NCBI RefSeq assembly: GCF_021378075.1
Contig: NZ_JAJUOS010000008.1
Span: 124,001 to 188,000 of the forward strand
DNA from: Rhodobacter flavimaris
GTDB lineage: Bacteria > Pseudomonadota > Alphaproteobacteria > Rhodobacterales > Rhodobacteraceae
Reading direction: 5' to 3'
Length of the DNA: 64,000 bases
The stretch's first letter is position 1. Each line of letters starts with the position of its first letter. The notes under the pieces are model-generated. The model searched no databases. It saw only the letters and a list, made by a program, of their open reading frames with translations, and had not been told where the DNA came from. Shown here one piece after another: positions 36,053-45,946 of this stretch. Made by a program: the position numbers and the translations under genes.

Positions 36053-36517
36053 ATGACCGACATCCTGTCTGACTACTATCTTTGGGTGAAGAGCTTTCAC
36101 ATGATGTCCGTGCTCGCCTGGATGGCTGGCCTGTTCTACCTGCCGCGGCTTTACGTCTATCACGTCGAGGGGCTGAAAAAGCAGGGTGTGGTGCGGGACT
36201 CGGACATGGACCTTCTGTTCCAGCACCAGGAGCGGCTGCTGCTCAAGGCGATCATGAACCCCTCGCTGATCGCGAGCTGGCTGTTTGGGCTGATGCTGGT
36301 CTTCACACCGGGGATCGTCGATTGGGGCAGCGTCTGGCCCTGGACTAAGGCCGCCTCGATCCTGGGCATGACCTGGTTCCATATGTGGTGCGCGCGTCAG
36401 CGCAAGGCGCTGGCCGTTGGCACGAACACGCTGACCGGCCGCCAATACCGCATGATGAACGAGATTCCGACGCTGTTCATGGTGGTCATTGTCATCTCGG
36501 TGATCGTGAAATTCTGA
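36053..36517 (+). CDS. hemJ: Protoporphyrinogen oxidase HemJ
   Basis: HemJ oxidises protoporphyrinogen IX to protoporphyrin IX in the inner membrane. The 154-residue protein has about four membrane segments and the family features YLWVKSFHMMSVLAWMAGLFYLPRLYVYH, with conserved His residues, and NEIPTLFMVVIVI at the end. It is the first rightward gene after the putative origin; GAGGGA precedes the ATG. Confidence 0.92.
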   Translation: MTDILSDYYLWVKSFHMMSVLAWMAGLFYLPRLYVYHVEGLKKQGVVRDSDMDLLFQHQERLLLKAIMNPSLIASWLFGLMLVFTPGIVDWGSVWPWTKAASILGMTWFHMWCARQRKALAVGTNTLTGRQYRMMNEIPTLFMVVIVISVIVKF

Positions 36518-36656
36518 GCATTCGTTGACTCAACAGCCCCGAGCGCGTAAATGCGGGGCAAGCCCCGGCCGTCCGGCCGATCGGTTCTTCGGAATATTTC
36601 TCTGATATGCGCGCCGGCCCTGCCGGTGCTGGCACCGTTACAAGGTGGGATTCCCC

Positions 36657-37928
36657 ATGAGCACTGAACGCTTGAACCTCTCTGACCTGAAGGCCAAGAG
36701 CCCGAAGGACCTGCTGGCCATGGCCGAGGAATGGGAGATTGAAAACGCCTCGACCATGCGCAAGGGCGAGATGATGTTCTCGATCCTCAAGGAGCATGCC
36801 GAGGACGACATCGTGATCGGCGGCGATGGCGTGCTTGAGGTGCTTCAGGACGGCTTCGGTTTCCTGCGCTCGCCCGAGGCGAACTACCTGCCCGGCCCCG
36901 ATGACATCTATGTCTCGCCCGAAATGATCCGCCATTTCAGCCTGCGCACCGGCGACACGGTCGAAGGTATCATCCGCGCCCCCGGCGAGAATGAGCGTTA
37001 CTTCGCCCTGACTGGCGTCGAGCGGATCAACTTCGAAGACCCCGAGCGCGCGCGCCACAAGGTCGCCTTCGACAACCTGACACCGCTTTATCCGGACGAG
37101 CGTCTGAAGATGGAGATCGAGGATCCGACGATCAAGGATCGCTCGGCCCGGATCATCGACCTGGTGGCCCCGATCGGGAAGGGCCAGCGTTCGCTGATCG
37201 TGGCGCCGCCGCGCACCGGTAAGACGGTGCTGCTGCAAAACATCGCCCACTCGATCGAGAAGAACCACCCTGAGTGCTACCTGATCGTTCTGCTGATCGA
37301 CGAACGCCCCGAGGAAGTCACCGACATGCAGCGCTCGGTGAAGGGGGAGGTGATCTCGTCCACCTTCGACGAACCGGCGACGCGCCACGTGGCTGTGGCC
37401 GAGATGGTCATCGAAAAAGCCAAGCGTCTGGTCGAGCATAAACGAGATGTTGTGATCCTTCTTGACTCGATCACAAGACTTGGTCGTGCCTATAACACCG
37501 TCGTGCCGAGCTCGGGCAAGGTTCTGACCGGTGGTGTGGATGCCAACGCTCTGCAACGCCCCAAGCGCTTCTTCGGCGCGGCGCGCAATATCGAAGAGGG
37601 CGGATCGCTCACCATCATCGCCACCGCGCTGATCGACACCGGCTCGCGCATGGACGAGGTGATCTTCGAAGAATTCAAGGGCACGGGTAACTCGGAGATT
37701 GTGCTCGACCGCAAGGTGGCCGACAAGCGCGTCTTCCCGGCGATGGACATTCTCAAGTCCGGCACCCGGAAGGAAGACCTGCTGGTCGATCAGAAGGATC
37801 TGCAAAAGACCTACCTGCTGCGCCGCATCCTCAACCCGATGGGCACCACGGATGCGATCGAGTTCCTGATCTCGAAGCTCAAGCAGACCAAGACCAACGG
37901 CGAATTCTTCGAGTCGATGAACGGCTGA
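36657..37928 (+). CDS. rho: Transcription termination factor Rho
   Basis: Rho is the hexameric RNA helicase that ends transcription. The 423-residue protein has the N-terminal domain ([19 protein letters not shown]), the RNA-binding cold-shock-like fold ([22 protein letters not shown]), Walker A APPRTGKT, and the [18 protein letters not shown]-loop region. The start at 36657 (MSTERLNL) has AAGGTGGG upstream. A 139-bp gap after hemJ contains a short GC hairpin (GCCCCG/CGGGGC at 36536-36559). Confidence 0.97.
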   Translation: MSTERLNLSDLKAKSPKDLLAMAEEWEIENASTMRKGEMMFSILKEHAEDDIVIGGDGVLEVLQDGFGFLRSPEANYLPGPDDIYVSPEMIRHFSLRTGDTVEGIIRAPGENERYFALTGVERINFEDPERARHKVAFDNLTPLYPDERLKMEIEDPTIKDRSARIIDLVAPIGKGQRSLIVAPPRTGKTVLLQNIAHSIEKNHPECYLIVLLIDERPEEVTDMQRSVKGEVISSTFDEPATRHVAVAEMVIEKAKRLVEHKRDVVILLDSITRLGRAYNTVVPSSGKVLTGGVDANALQRPKRFFGAARNIEEGGSLTIIATALIDTGSRMDEVIFEEFKGTGNSEIVLDRKVADKRVFPAMDILKSGTRKEDLLVDQKDLQKTYLLRRILNPMGTTDAIEFLISKLKQTKTNGEFFESMNG

Positions 37929-37943
37929 CGCCCGGAGGGGCTC

Positions 37944-39227
37944 ATGGACACGATCTTTGCTCTGGCCACCGCCCGCGGAAAGGCGGGGGTGGCCGTCATT
38001 CGTATTTCGGGCCCGCGCGCCTGGGTGGCGGCCGAGGCGCTGGCGGGCAACCTGCCAGAGCCGCGCGTGGCGGGGCTGCGGCGGTTGCGGCTGGGGGCGG
38101 AAGACCTCGACGAGGCGGTTGTGCTGTGCTTCCAGGCTGGCGCGAGCTTTACCGGCGAGGACGTGGCCGAACTGCATATACACGGCGCCATTGCCACGGT
38201 CGCGGCGGTGTTGCAGGCGCTTGGCCGGATCGACGGGCTGCGCCTGGCCGAGCCTGGTGAATTCACCCGCCGCGCGCTGGAAAACGGGCGGCTGGATCTG
38301 GCGCAGGTCGAAGGGCTTGCCGATCTGATCGACGCCGAGACCGAGGCGCAGCGCAAGCAGGCGCTGCGGGTTCTGTCGGGGGCCGTGGGGCAGGTTGTCG
38401 ATCAATGGCGATCGAAGCTGGTGCGCGCCGCGGCGCTGATCGAGGCGACCATCGACTTTGCCGATGAAGAGGTGCCGGTCGATGTATCGCCCGAAGTGCT
38501 CGACCTGATTGGGGGCGTAGCACAGGATATTCGCCGCGAGCTGGCGCGGCTGTCTGCGGCCGAACGCATCCGCGAGGGGTTCGAGGTTGCCATCGTCGGC
38601 AATCCGAACGCGGGCAAGTCCACGCTGCTCAACGCGCTGGCCGGGCGCGAGGCGGCGATCACCTCGGAAATCGCGGGCACGACGCGCGATGTGATCGAGG
38701 TGCGTATGGACCTGGCCGGGCTGGCGGTAACGCTGCTCGATACCGCCGGGCTGCGCGAAACCGACGATGTCGTTGAGGCCATCGGCGTGCGCCGCGCGCT
38801 GGACCGCGCCGGGCAATGCGACCTGCGGATCTTCCTGCTCGATCAGGATGAGATTCCGCTGATCCAGCCGCAGGACGGCGATCTGATCGTGCATGGCAAG
38901 GCTGATCTGCACCCGGTGGAGGGGCTGTCGATCTCGGGCAAGACCGGGCAGGGGCTGGATCGGTTGATCGCCGAAATCACCGCGCGGCTTTCGGAGCGCG
39001 CGAGCGGTGCGGGCGTCATGTCGCGGGAACGCCATCGTGATGCGCTGATCCGCGCTATTGGGGCTTTGGAATCAGCGCAAGATGAGGTATTGCGCGGGGG
39101 CGAGCGGGCCGAGCTTGCGGCCGAAGGATTGCGGCAGGCGGCACGGGCGCTCGAATCGCTGTTGGGGCGGGTGGATGTAGAACACCTGCTTGACGAGATC
39201 TTCGCCAGCTTTTGCATCGGCAAGTAG
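37944..39227 (+). CDS. mnmE: tRNA uridine-5-carboxymethylaminomethyl modification GTPase
   Basis: MnmE works with MnmG to modify U34 of certain tRNAs. The 427-residue protein has the N-terminal folate-binding domain ([22 protein letters not shown]), G1 GNPNAGKST (219-227), the GTTRD switch, G3 [10 protein letters not shown] and the C-terminal FCIGK with catalytic Cys. The G4 motif is unusual: residues 316-321 read VHGKAD where (N/T)KxD is expected. It is somewhat shorter than the E. coli protein. It is 15 bases after rho and 2 bases before mnmG. Confidence 0.95.
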   Translation: MDTIFALATARGKAGVAVIRISGPRAWVAAEALAGNLPEPRVAGLRRLRLGAEDLDEAVVLCFQAGASFTGEDVAELHIHGAIATVAAVLQALGRIDGLRLAEPGEFTRRALENGRLDLAQVEGLADLIDAETEAQRKQALRVLSGAVGQVVDQWRSKLVRAAALIEATIDFADEEVPVDVSPEVLDLIGGVAQDIRRELARLSAAERIREGFEVAIVGNPNAGKSTLLNALAGREAAITSEIAGTTRDVIEVRMDLAGLAVTLLDTAGLRETDDVVEAIGVRRALDRAGQCDLRIFLLDQDEIPLIQPQDGDLIVHGKADLHPVEGLSISGKTGQGLDRLIAEITARLSERASGAGVMSRERHRDALIRAIGALESAQDEVLRGGERAELAAEGLRQAARALESLLGRVDVEHLLDEIFASFCIGK

Positions 39228-39229
39228 GA

Positions 39230-41101
39230 GTGTTTCACGTGAAACATTTTGACGTCATCGTTGTCGGGGGCGGTCACGCCGGAACCGAGGCCGCGCATGC
39301 CGCGGCCCGCATGGGTGCGCGCACCGCGCTGGTGACGCTGCGCGCCGATGCGATTGGCGTGATGTCGTGCAACCCGGCGATCGGCGGTCTGGGCAAGGGC
39401 CATCTGGTGCGCGAGATCGATGCGATGGATGGCGTCATGGGCCGCGCGGCGGATATGGCGGGCATCCAATTCCGCCTTTTGAACCGTCGTAAGGGCCCGG
39501 CAGTGCAGGGCCCACGCACGCAGGCCGACCGCAAGCTTTATCGTCTGGCGATGCAAGGCCTCACGGCCGAGCAGCCGAACCTTGATGTGATCGAGGGTGA
39601 GGCCGCGAGCTTCATGACCACGGGCGGCCGGATTACAGGTGTGCGCCTGGCGGATGGCTCCGAACTGCCGGCGAAAGCGGTGGTGCTGACGACCGGCACC
39701 TTCCTGCGCGGGCTGATCCATATTGGCGACCAAAAGCAACCCGGCGGGCGGATGGGCGACAAGCCCTCGATCTCGCTCGCCGACAACCTGCGCGATCTGG
39801 GGATCGAGACCGGGCGTCTGAAAACCGGAACGCCGCCGCGTCTGGATGGCCGCACGATCAAATGGGAACTGCTAGACATGCAGCCGGGCGATGACGAGCC
39901 CGAGTTGTTCTCCTTCCTGCATCGCGCGCCCTTCGTGCGACAGATATCGTGCGGGATCACCCATACGAACGAGAAAACGCACCAGATCATCCGCGACAAC
40001 CTTTCGCGCTCGGCCATGTATGGCGGGCATATCGAGGGGGTGGGGCCGCGCTACTGCCCCTCGATCGAGGACAAGATCGTGCGGTTTGCCGACAAGACCT
40101 CGCACCAGATTTTTCTCGAACCCGAGGGGCTGGACGATCACACCGTCTATCCGAACGGAATCTCCACCTCGCTGCCCGTCGATGTGCAGGAGGATTATGT
40201 CCACTCGATCTACGCTCTGGAGGATGTGAAGATCCTCCAGCCCGGATACGCGATCGAATATGATTACGTCGATCCGCGCTCTTTGACGCAAAGTCTGGAG
40301 TTGCGGAGCCAGCCGGGCCTGTTCCTGGCGGGGCAGATCAACGGCACGACTGGCTATGAAGAGGCGGCGGCGCAAGGCTTGGTCGCAGGCCTGAACGCCG
40401 CGCGGGTGGCGGCAGGGCAGGAACCCGTGCAATTCAGCCGCACCAACAGCTATATCGGCGTGATGATCGACGATCTGACGACGCGCGGCGTGACCGAGCC
40501 CTACCGTATGTTCACCTCGCGCGCCGAATTCCGCTTGTCGCTGCGGGCGGACAATGCCGACCAGCGCCTGACCGGCTTTGGTCTCGATCTGGGCTGTGTG
40601 GGTGAAACCCGTCAGGCGGCCTTCGAGAGCAAAATGGAGCAGCTGGCCTCGGGTCGTGACCTGATGGAATCGCTGACCTTGACCCCGCGCGAGGCCGCCG
40701 CGCGTGGCTTTGCGCTCAATCAGGACGGGGCGCGGCGCAGCGTGTTCACGTTGCTCTCATTCCCGGATATCGCCTTGCCCGATCTTGCGTCGATCTTCCC
40801 CGAGCTTGACGGACTCGCCCCCGAGATCTCGGCCCAGCTTGCCAAGGACGCGCTCTATGCGAATTATGTGGCGCGGCAAGAACGGGACGTCGAGGCGATG
40901 AAGCGCGACGAAAACTGGGAGATCCCGGCGGATTTCGATTACGCATCCATGCCGGGCCTGTCGAACGAACTCAAACTGAAACTGTCGCGCGCCCGCCCGC
41001 AGACGCTCGGGCAGGCCGCCCGCGTCGATAGCGTGACCCCGGCCGCGCTGACCCTGATCCTCGCCAAGCTGCGGCAAATCAGGCGGATGAAGACCGCATG
41101 A
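39230..41101 (+). CDS. mnmG: tRNA uridine-5-carboxymethylaminomethyl modification enzyme, FAD-dependent
   Basis: MnmG is the flavoenzyme partner of MnmE. The 623-residue protein has [52 protein letters not shown] and [11 protein letters not shown]. The start is a GTG within the parS palindrome. Position 39230 gives VFHVKHFD, matching homologues that start MFHVKH, but AGGAG abuts it; a second GTG at 39239 (MKHFDVIV) has AGGAG 8 bases upstream and is equally plausible. Its 3' end overlaps rsmG by 4 bases. Confidence 0.94.
   Translation: MFHVKHFDVIVVGGGHAGTEAAHAAARMGARTALVTLRADAIGVMSCNPAIGGLGKGHLVREIDAMDGVMGRAADMAGIQFRLLNRRKGPAVQGPRTQADRKLYRLAMQGLTAEQPNLDVIEGEAASFMTTGGRITGVRLADGSELPAKAVVLTTGTFLRGLIHIGDQKQPGGRMGDKPSISLADNLRDLGIETGRLKTGTPPRLDGRTIKWELLDMQPGDDEPELFSFLHRAPFVRQISCGITHTNEKTHQIIRDNLSRSAMYGGHIEGVGPRYCPSIEDKIVRFADKTSHQIFLEPEGLDDHTVYPNGISTSLPVDVQEDYVHSIYALEDVKILQPGYAIEYDYVDPRSLTQSLELRSQPGLFLAGQINGTTGYEEAAAQGLVAGLNAARVAAGQEPVQFSRTNSYIGVMIDDLTTRGVTEPYRMFTSRAEFRLSLRADNADQRLTGFGLDLGCVGETRQAAFESKMEQLASGRDLMESLTLTPREAAARGFALNQDGARRSVFTLLSFPDIALPDLASIFPELDGLAPEISAQLAKDALYANYVARQERDVEAMKRDENWEIPADFDYASMPGLSNELKLKLSRARPQTLGQAARVDSVTPAALTLILAKLRQIRRMKTA
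39231..39246. other. parS centromere site 1
   Basis: TGTTTCACGTGAAACA is the perfect 16-bp consensus palindrome bound by chromosomal ParB. It overlaps the mnmG start codon region, 3.2 kb to the right of the putative origin and 3.3 kb before parB. Confidence 0.95.
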
Positions 41102-41727
41102 GCGATCCGAAGGAAGCCCGGCTTGCCGCGGTGCTCGATGTTTCACGTGAAACATTCGACCGCCTGAACGCCTATGAGGCGCTGCTGAAGAAGTGGAATC
41201 CGGCGATCAATCTGGTTTCCGCGCAAACGCTCGCGCAGGTGTGGGAGCGGCATTTCCTCGATTCCGCGCAGGTTTTCGCGCTGGCTGCGCCCCACGCCGG
41301 GCATTGGGTTGATCTGGGCAGCGGCGGCGGCTTTCCGGGGCTGGTGATTGCCGCGATTGCGGCCGAGCTGGCGCCGGATCTGACCGTGACGCTCGTCGAA
41401 AGCGACCGGCGCAAATCGGCTTTTCTCGCCACGGTTTCGCGCGATCTGGGGCTGAACACCCAGATCATTGCGAAGCGAATCGAAGAGGTTGATCCCCTCG
41501 ACGCAGATTTCCTGAGTGCCCGCGCCCTGGCCTCGCTTGACGCGCTTTTGGGCTTTGCCGAACGCCACCTGCGGCCTTCCGGCACCGCTTTTTTTCCGAA
41601 GGGCGCGAAGTGGCGCGATGAGCTTGCCGAGGCCCGGAAAAGCTGGTCCATTTCCCTCAAAACCCATCCGAGCATGACCGATCCCGAAGCCGCGATTCTC
41701 GAGATCACAGGAGTTCAGCGTGTCTGA
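41098..41727 (+). CDS. rsmG: 16S rRNA (guanine-N7) methyltransferase
   Basis: RsmG methylates G527 of 16S rRNA. The 209-residue protein has [25 protein letters not shown], the SAM-binding motif [16 protein letters not shown] and [12 protein letters not shown]. Codons 14-20 (DVSRETF) are constrained because they contain a parS palindrome. The start overlaps mnmG (ATGA) and the stop overlaps parA by 8 bases. Confidence 0.95.
   Translation: MSDPKEARLAAVLDVSRETFDRLNAYEALLKKWNPAINLVSAQTLAQVWERHFLDSAQVFALAAPHAGHWVDLGSGGGFPGLVIAAIAAELAPDLTVTLVESDRRKSAFLATVSRDLGLNTQIIAKRIEEVDPLDADFLSARALASLDALLGFAERHLRPSGTAFFPKGAKWRDELAEARKSWSISLKTHPSMTDPEAAILEITGVQRV
41139..41154. other. parS centromere site 2
   Basis: A second perfect TGTTTCACGTGAAACA lies inside the rsmG coding region, in frame so that it encodes VSRET plus flanking bases. 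It is 1.9 kb from site 1 and about 0.6 kb upstream of parA. Confidence 0.95.
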
Positions 41728-42535
41728 TCCGACCCGTCCGCCAGGGCCGAAAATCATTGCCGTCGCGAACCAGAAGGGGGGCGTTGGCAAGACCACCACG
41801 ACCATCAACCTAGCCGCCGCCCTTGCCGAGCAGGGGTTTCGCGTGCTGCTGGTCGATCTTGACCCGCAGGGGAACGCCTCGACCGGGCTTGGGATTGAGC
41901 CTGAGGATCGCAAACACAGCACCTATGATCTGCTGCTTGACGATGCGCGGCTCAAGGATGTGATCCTGCCAACCGCCGTCGCGGGGCTGTGGATCAGTCC
42001 GGCGAATAGCGATCTGTCTTCGGCGGATATGGAGCTTGTGTCGCTTGAGAAGCGCAGCTTTCTGCTGCACGACGCGCTGCGCCAGCCGGATATCGACGCC
42101 TTTGCCTTTGATTACGTGCTGATCGACTGCCCGCCCTCGCTCAGCCTGCTGACGGTCAACGCGATGGTCGCCGCGCATTCGGTGCTGGTTCCGCTTCAGG
42201 CGGAATTCTTCGCGCTGGAAGGGCTTTCGCAGCTGATGCTGACGATCCGCGAGGTGCGGCAAAGCGCCAATCGCGTGCTGCGGATCGAGGGCGTTGTCCT
42301 CACGATGTATGATGTTCGCAACAACCTGTCGCAACAGGTTGAGGCAGATGCCCGCGCGACCTTGGGCGAAATCGTGTTCCGCACGATGATTCCGCGCAAT
42401 GTTCGGGTGTCCGAAGCACCGTCCTACGCGCTGCCGGTGCTGCAATACGACACCGCCTCGCGCGGGTCCGAGGCCTATCGCGCCCTTGCGAATGAGCTGA
42501 TCGCGCGTCACCTTGCGGCAGACAAGAAGGGGTGA
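41720..42535 (+). CDS. parA: Chromosome partitioning ATPase ParA (Soj)
   Basis: ParA uses ATP-dependent DNA binding to move ParB-parS complexes. The 271-residue protein has the deviant Walker A NQKGGVGKTTTTINLA, DLDPQGNASTGLG and DYVLIDCPPSLSLLT, with only a short N-terminal extension, as in chromosomal ParA. Translation starts at GTG (41720) with CAGGAG about 6 bases upstream, inside the end of rsmG. Confidence 0.96.
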   Translation: MSDPTRPPGPKIIAVANQKGGVGKTTTTINLAAALAEQGFRVLLVDLDPQGNASTGLGIEPEDRKHSTYDLLLDDARLKDVILPTAVAGLWISPANSDLSSADMELVSLEKRSFLLHDALRQPDIDAFAFDYVLIDCPPSLSLLTVNAMVAAHSVLVPLQAEFFALEGLSQLMLTIREVRQSANRVLRIEGVVLTMYDVRNNLSQQVEADARATLGEIVFRTMIPRNVRVSEAPSYALPVLQYDTASRGSEAYRALANELIARHLAADKKG

Positions 42536-42539
42536 GGAT

Positions 42540-43442
42540 ATGAGCGACAAGAAAATCGAACGCCGGGGACTGGGCCGCGGGCTGTCTGCGCTGATGGCCG
42601 ATGTGAACCTGACGCGCTCCGAACCCGAGGCCGCGCCGCGTCGGGCCGAGAATGTGATCCCGGTCGAGAAGATCGAGCCGAACCCCGATCAGCCGCGTCG
42701 CGATTTCTCGCCCGAGGCGCTGGAGGAACTGGCCGCCTCGATCCGTGAAAAAGGCGTGATTCAGCCGCTTCTGGTGCGCCCGCATCCGCGCAAGCCCGGC
42801 TCTTACGAGATTATCGCCGGCGAACGTCGCTGGCGCGCGGCGCAGATGGCCCAGGTGCACGAGCTGCCGGTGGTTGTTCGCGAACTCGACGATACCGAGG
42901 TTCTCGAGGTCGCGATCATCGAGAACATCCAGCGCGCCGATCTGAATCCGCTGGAAGAGGCGCTTGGCTATCGTCAGCTGATGGACCGCTTCGGCCATAC
43001 GCAAGAGAAGGTGGCCGAGGCGCTTTCGAAAAGCCGCAGCCATATCGCGAACCTGCTGCGTCTGCTGCAACTGCCCGACGAGGTGCAAGGAATGCTGCGC
43101 GAAGGCCGCCTGACCGCGGGCCATGCGCGCGCGATGATCACCGCGCCCGATCCGGTCAAACTGGCGCGTGAGGCGGTCGAAAGGGGCCTGTCCGTGCGCG
43201 AGGTCGAGCGCCTTGCCAAGCAGGATGCGCCGAACCCCGGCCGTTCCTCGGGTGGCGGCTCGGTCAAGCGGGCGCCCGAGAAGGACGCCGATACGCGGGC
43301 GCTGGAATCGGATCTCTCCGCAACACTTGGTATGCGGGTCAATATCGACCACAAGGGAGAGGAGGGCGGTCAGCTCTCGATCCAATACCGGGATCTAGAT
43401 GAGCTGGACCAGATCTGCCAGCTTCTCAGCGCGCTGCGCTAA
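42540..43442 (+). CDS. parB: Chromosome partitioning protein ParB (Spo0J)
   Basis: ParB is the CTP-dependent clamp that loads at parS. The 300-residue protein starts RRGLGRGLSALMAD. It has the CTP-binding segment GERRWRAAQMA and IENIQRADLNPLEEA, the helix-turn-helix region (TQEKVAEALSKSRSHIANLLRLLQLP, shown here as its parts TQEKVAEALSKSRSH and LLRLLQLP) and a dimerisation tail. It follows parA by 4 bases and converges with the ybaN-like gene. Confidence 0.96.
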   Translation: MSDKKIERRGLGRGLSALMADVNLTRSEPEAAPRRAENVIPVEKIEPNPDQPRRDFSPEALEELAASIREKGVIQPLLVRPHPRKPGSYEIIAGERRWRAAQMAQVHELPVVVRELDDTEVLEVAIIENIQRADLNPLEEALGYRQLMDRFGHTQEKVAEALSKSRSHIANLLRLLQLPDEVQGMLREGRLTAGHARAMITAPDPVKLAREAVERGLSVREVERLAKQDAPNPGRSSGGGSVKRAPEKDADTRALESDLSATLGMRVNIDHKGEEGGQLSIQYRDLDELDQICQLLSALR

Positions 43443-43445
43443 GGC

Positions 43446-43799
43446 CTAGCTGTTCGGGCGGGTCCAGATGAACAGGCTGACGCCCGCGAGGGCGACGGCC
43501 TGAACCGCCAGAACCTTCACCGGAAAGTCCAGGATTACCGCCAGGATGAGGCTCGCGATGATCGAGATCGTCGCGGCCCATTTGCCACGCGCCGAAATCG
43601 CCCCCCGATCGCGCCAATCCGCGATGGCGGGGCCGAATTTCGGGTGTTCGAGCATCCAGTCATGCAGCCTCTCAGAGGATCGCGCAAAGCAGAAGGCCGC
43701 AAGCAGGACGAAGGGAACCGTAGGCAGCAATGGCAGGAATACCCCCAGCAGCCCCAGCCCCAAGCTGATCGACCCCCCGATGAGCCAGAGCACACGCAT
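43446..43799 (-). CDS. YbaN/DUF454 family inner-membrane protein
   Basis: The 117-residue product has an N-terminal hydrophobic hairpin (LIGGSISLGLGLLGVFLPLLPTVPFVLLAAFCFARSS, seen as two parts), the charged DWMLEHPKFGPAI motif typical of DUF454, and two C-terminal membrane segments. Its molecular role is unknown. The ATG shares one base with the hemW stop, so it is the last gene of the rph-rdgB-rid-hemW operon. Confidence 0.88.
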   Translation of the reverse strand: MRVLWLIGGSISLGLGLLGVFLPLLPTVPFVLLAAFCFARSSERLHDWMLEHPKFGPAIADWRDRGAISARGKWAATISIIASLILAVILDFPVKVLAVQAVALAGVSLFIWTRPNS

Positions 43800-44956
43800 C
43801 AGGGCATCAGCTCCCGTATAACGGCGTTCAGCACGGCGCGGCCTTCCTTGGTGACCAGAATTCGACCCTGTTCCAGCGTAATCATGCCGATTTCTTGCAG
43901 CGCGGCCAGCTTCGCCGCATCCAGATCCTGCCCGCTCAAGGCGCGATAGCGCGCGGGGTCGATCCCTTCGGCAAGGCGCAGGCCGAACAGCAGAAACTCG
44001 ATCGCCTGTTCGTCGAAAGGCAGCGCCTCGCGCAGGGTCTCGCCCGAGCCGTGCTCTTCGACCAGCGAGAGCCAGCGGGCGGGCATTTTCTCGGTATCGG
44101 TTGCGTGGCGCTGGCCGTCCAGCGTCAGGCGGCCATGCGCGCCGGGACCGATGCCGACATAATCGCCGTAGCGCCAGTAAATCAGGTTGTGACGGCTTTC
44201 CGCGCCGTGGCGAGCGTGGTTCGACACTTCATAGGCGGGCAGTCCGGCCGCCTCGCAAATCTCCTGCGTGCGCAGATACATATCGGCGGCCTTGTCGTCA
44301 TCGGGCAGGCCGCGCAGCTTTCCGGCGGCATGGCGCAGCCCGAAGGCCGTGCCATCCTCGATCGTCAGTTGGTAGATCGAGAAGTGATCGACCGCCATAG
44401 CCAGCGCCTCGCGCAGTTCGGCCTCCCACGCGGGCAGATCTTGATCCTGGCGGGCATAGATCAGGTCGAAACTCACGCGGTTGAAGTGCTTGCGGGCGAT
44501 ATCGAAGGCGGCGCGCCCCTCGGCCACGCTGTGCATCCGCCCAAGCCGCCGCAGATCGTCGTCATTGAGCGCCTGCATTCCCATTGAGACGCGATTGACC
44601 CCGGCTTCGGCATAGGCGCTAAAGCGGCCGGATTCGATGCTGGTGGGGTTGGCCTCCAGCGTGATCTCGACATCATTGGCCAGCCGCCAGGTCGCGCGCA
44701 CCTTGTCGAGGATGTCCGAGACCAGCTGCGGCTCCATCAGCGACGGCGTGCCGCCGCCGAAAAAGACCGAGTTCAACACCCGGTCCCCGGTCTGCGCCCC
44801 GGCGCGCTCGATCTCGGCCAAAAAGGCTCTGTTCCAGCGGTTTTGGTCGATTTCAGCGGCCACATGGCTATTGAAATCGCAATAGGGACACTTCGAGGCG
44901 CAAAACGGCCAGTGCAGGTACAGCCCAAACCCGCCGTTGCGCCAGTCTTCGGTCAT
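43799..44956 (-). CDS. hemW: HemW-like radical SAM haem chaperone
   Basis: HemW-type proteins resemble anaerobic coproporphyrinogen oxidase but are thought to insert haem into respiratory enzymes. The 385-residue protein begins GFGLYLHWPFCASKCPYCDFNSH with the CxxxCxxC cluster motif, then FFGGGTPSLM and VSMGMQALND. The extra HemN-type N-terminal region is absent, which favours HemW. It overlaps the Rid-family gene by 4 bases. Confidence 0.92.
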   Translation of the reverse strand: MTEDWRNGGFGLYLHWPFCASKCPYCDFNSHVAAEIDQNRWNRAFLAEIERAGAQTGDRVLNSVFFGGGTPSLMEPQLVSDILDKVRATWRLANDVEITLEANPTSIESGRFSAYAEAGVNRVSMGMQALNDDDLRRLGRMHSVAEGRAAFDIARKHFNRVSFDLIYARQDQDLPAWEAELREALAMAVDHFSIYQLTIEDGTAFGLRHAAGKLRGLPDDDKAADMYLRTQEICEAAGLPAYEVSNHARHGAESRHNLIYWRYGDYVGIGPGAHGRLTLDGQRHATDTEKMPARWLSLVEEHGSGETLREALPFDEQAIEFLLFGLRLAEGIDPARYRALSGQDLDAAKLAALQEIGMITLEQGRILVTKEGRAVLNAVIRELMP

Positions 44957-45336
44957 CCCTTGAACGCCGTGACTTCGATTTCGATCTTCATCGCCGGATT
45001 CACCAGCCCCGCGATCATCATCGTGGCGGCGGGGCGGATCTCGCCGAAGGTCTCCGAAAGCGCGGGGATGATTTCTTCCATATAGGCGCCGTCGGTGATG
45101 ATGTAGGTGGCGCGCACCACGTCATTGAGCGAGAAACCTGCGCCCTCAAGCACCGATTTGATCGTGGCGAGCGTGTTGCGCGCCTGATCGAGCACGCTGT
45201 CGGGGAAGGTCTTGGTGACCGGATCCACGCCGGTGGTGCCGGCGACAAAGCACCAGTCGCCCTGAACCACCGCGCGGGAATAGCCGAGTTTCGGCTCATA
45301 GGGCGATCCGCCCGAGATGTTCTTGCGTTGGCTCAT
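44953..45336 (-). CDS. RidA/YjgF family protein lacking the catalytic arginine
   Basis: The 127-residue chorismate-mutase-like protein has VAGTTGVDPVTKTFP, DVVRATYIITD and MKIEIEVTAFKG, typical of Rid proteins. At the position of the RidA catalytic Arg (PARS) it reads RPAATMM, with Ala instead of Arg, so imine deaminase activity of the RidA type is doubtful. The start at 45336 lies one base after the rdgB stop and its own stop overlaps hemW, which fixes it in the operon. Confidence 0.87.
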   Translation of the reverse strand: MSQRKNISGGSPYEPKLGYSRAVVQGDWCFVAGTTGVDPVTKTFPDSVLDQARNTLATIKSVLEGAGFSLNDVVRATYIITDGAYMEEIIPALSETFGEIRPAATMMIAGLVNPAMKIEIEVTAFKG

Positions 45337-45337
45337 G

Positions 45338-45946
45338 TCAGACCTCGAAACAGGTAATAAGTTTGCGGAAAGCGTCAGCGCGGTGGCTGATTTCGTTTTT
45401 CTTCGCCGGGTCCATCTCGGCAAAGGTGATGTCATGGCCCTCGGGCTGGAACATCGGGTCGTAGCCATGGCCCTGCTGGCCGCGCATCGGCCAGACCAGT
45501 TGGCCCTCGGCCTTGCCCTCGAAGACCTCGTCATGACCATCGGGCCAGGCCAGAACGAGGGTCGAGCGGAAGCGTGCCGTGCGCGGAAGGGGCGCGGATT
45601 TTGCCTCGCACTCGGCCCAGGTGCGCGTCATCGCCCGCACGAAATCGCGCCCGTTCGGGGTTTCAGCCCAATCGGCGGTAAAAACGCCGGGCGCACCATC
45701 CAGCGCATCGACCTCAATCCCGCTGTCGTCGGAAAGCGCGGGCAGGCCGGTGGCCTTAGCGGCGGCATGGGCCTTGATCCGGGCATTGCCGACGAATGTC
45801 GTCTCGGTCTCGGCGGGTTCGGGCAGGTTCATCTCACCCGCGCCGACGACCTCGATGCCATAGGGCGCCAACAGGGCGCGCATCTCGTCGAGCTTGCCCT
45901 TGTTATGCGTCGCCACCAGCAGCTTGCGGTCGGTGAACTTTCTCAT
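45338..45946 (-). CDS. rdgB: Non-canonical purine NTP pyrophosphatase (RdgB/HAM1)
   Basis: RdgB hydrolyses dITP/XTP to monophosphates, keeping damaged purines out of nucleic acid. The 202-residue protein has [36 protein letters not shown] and [18 protein letters not shown]. It overlaps rph by 4 bases. Confidence 0.95.
   Translation of the reverse strand: MRKFTDRKLLVATHNKGKLDEMRALLAPYGIEVVGAGEMNLPEPAETETTFVGNARIKAHAAAKATGLPALSDDSGIEVDALDGAPGVFTADWAETPNGRDFVRAMTRTWAECEAKSAPLPRTARFRSTLVLAWPDGHDEVFEGKAEGQLVWPMRGQQGHGYDPMFQPEGHDITFAEMDPAKKNEISHRADAFRKLITCFEV

Noticed and set aside
36492..39035. Long minus-strand frame opposite rho and mnmE
   Set aside because: Antisense shadow; rho and mnmE are unmistakable on the plus strand.
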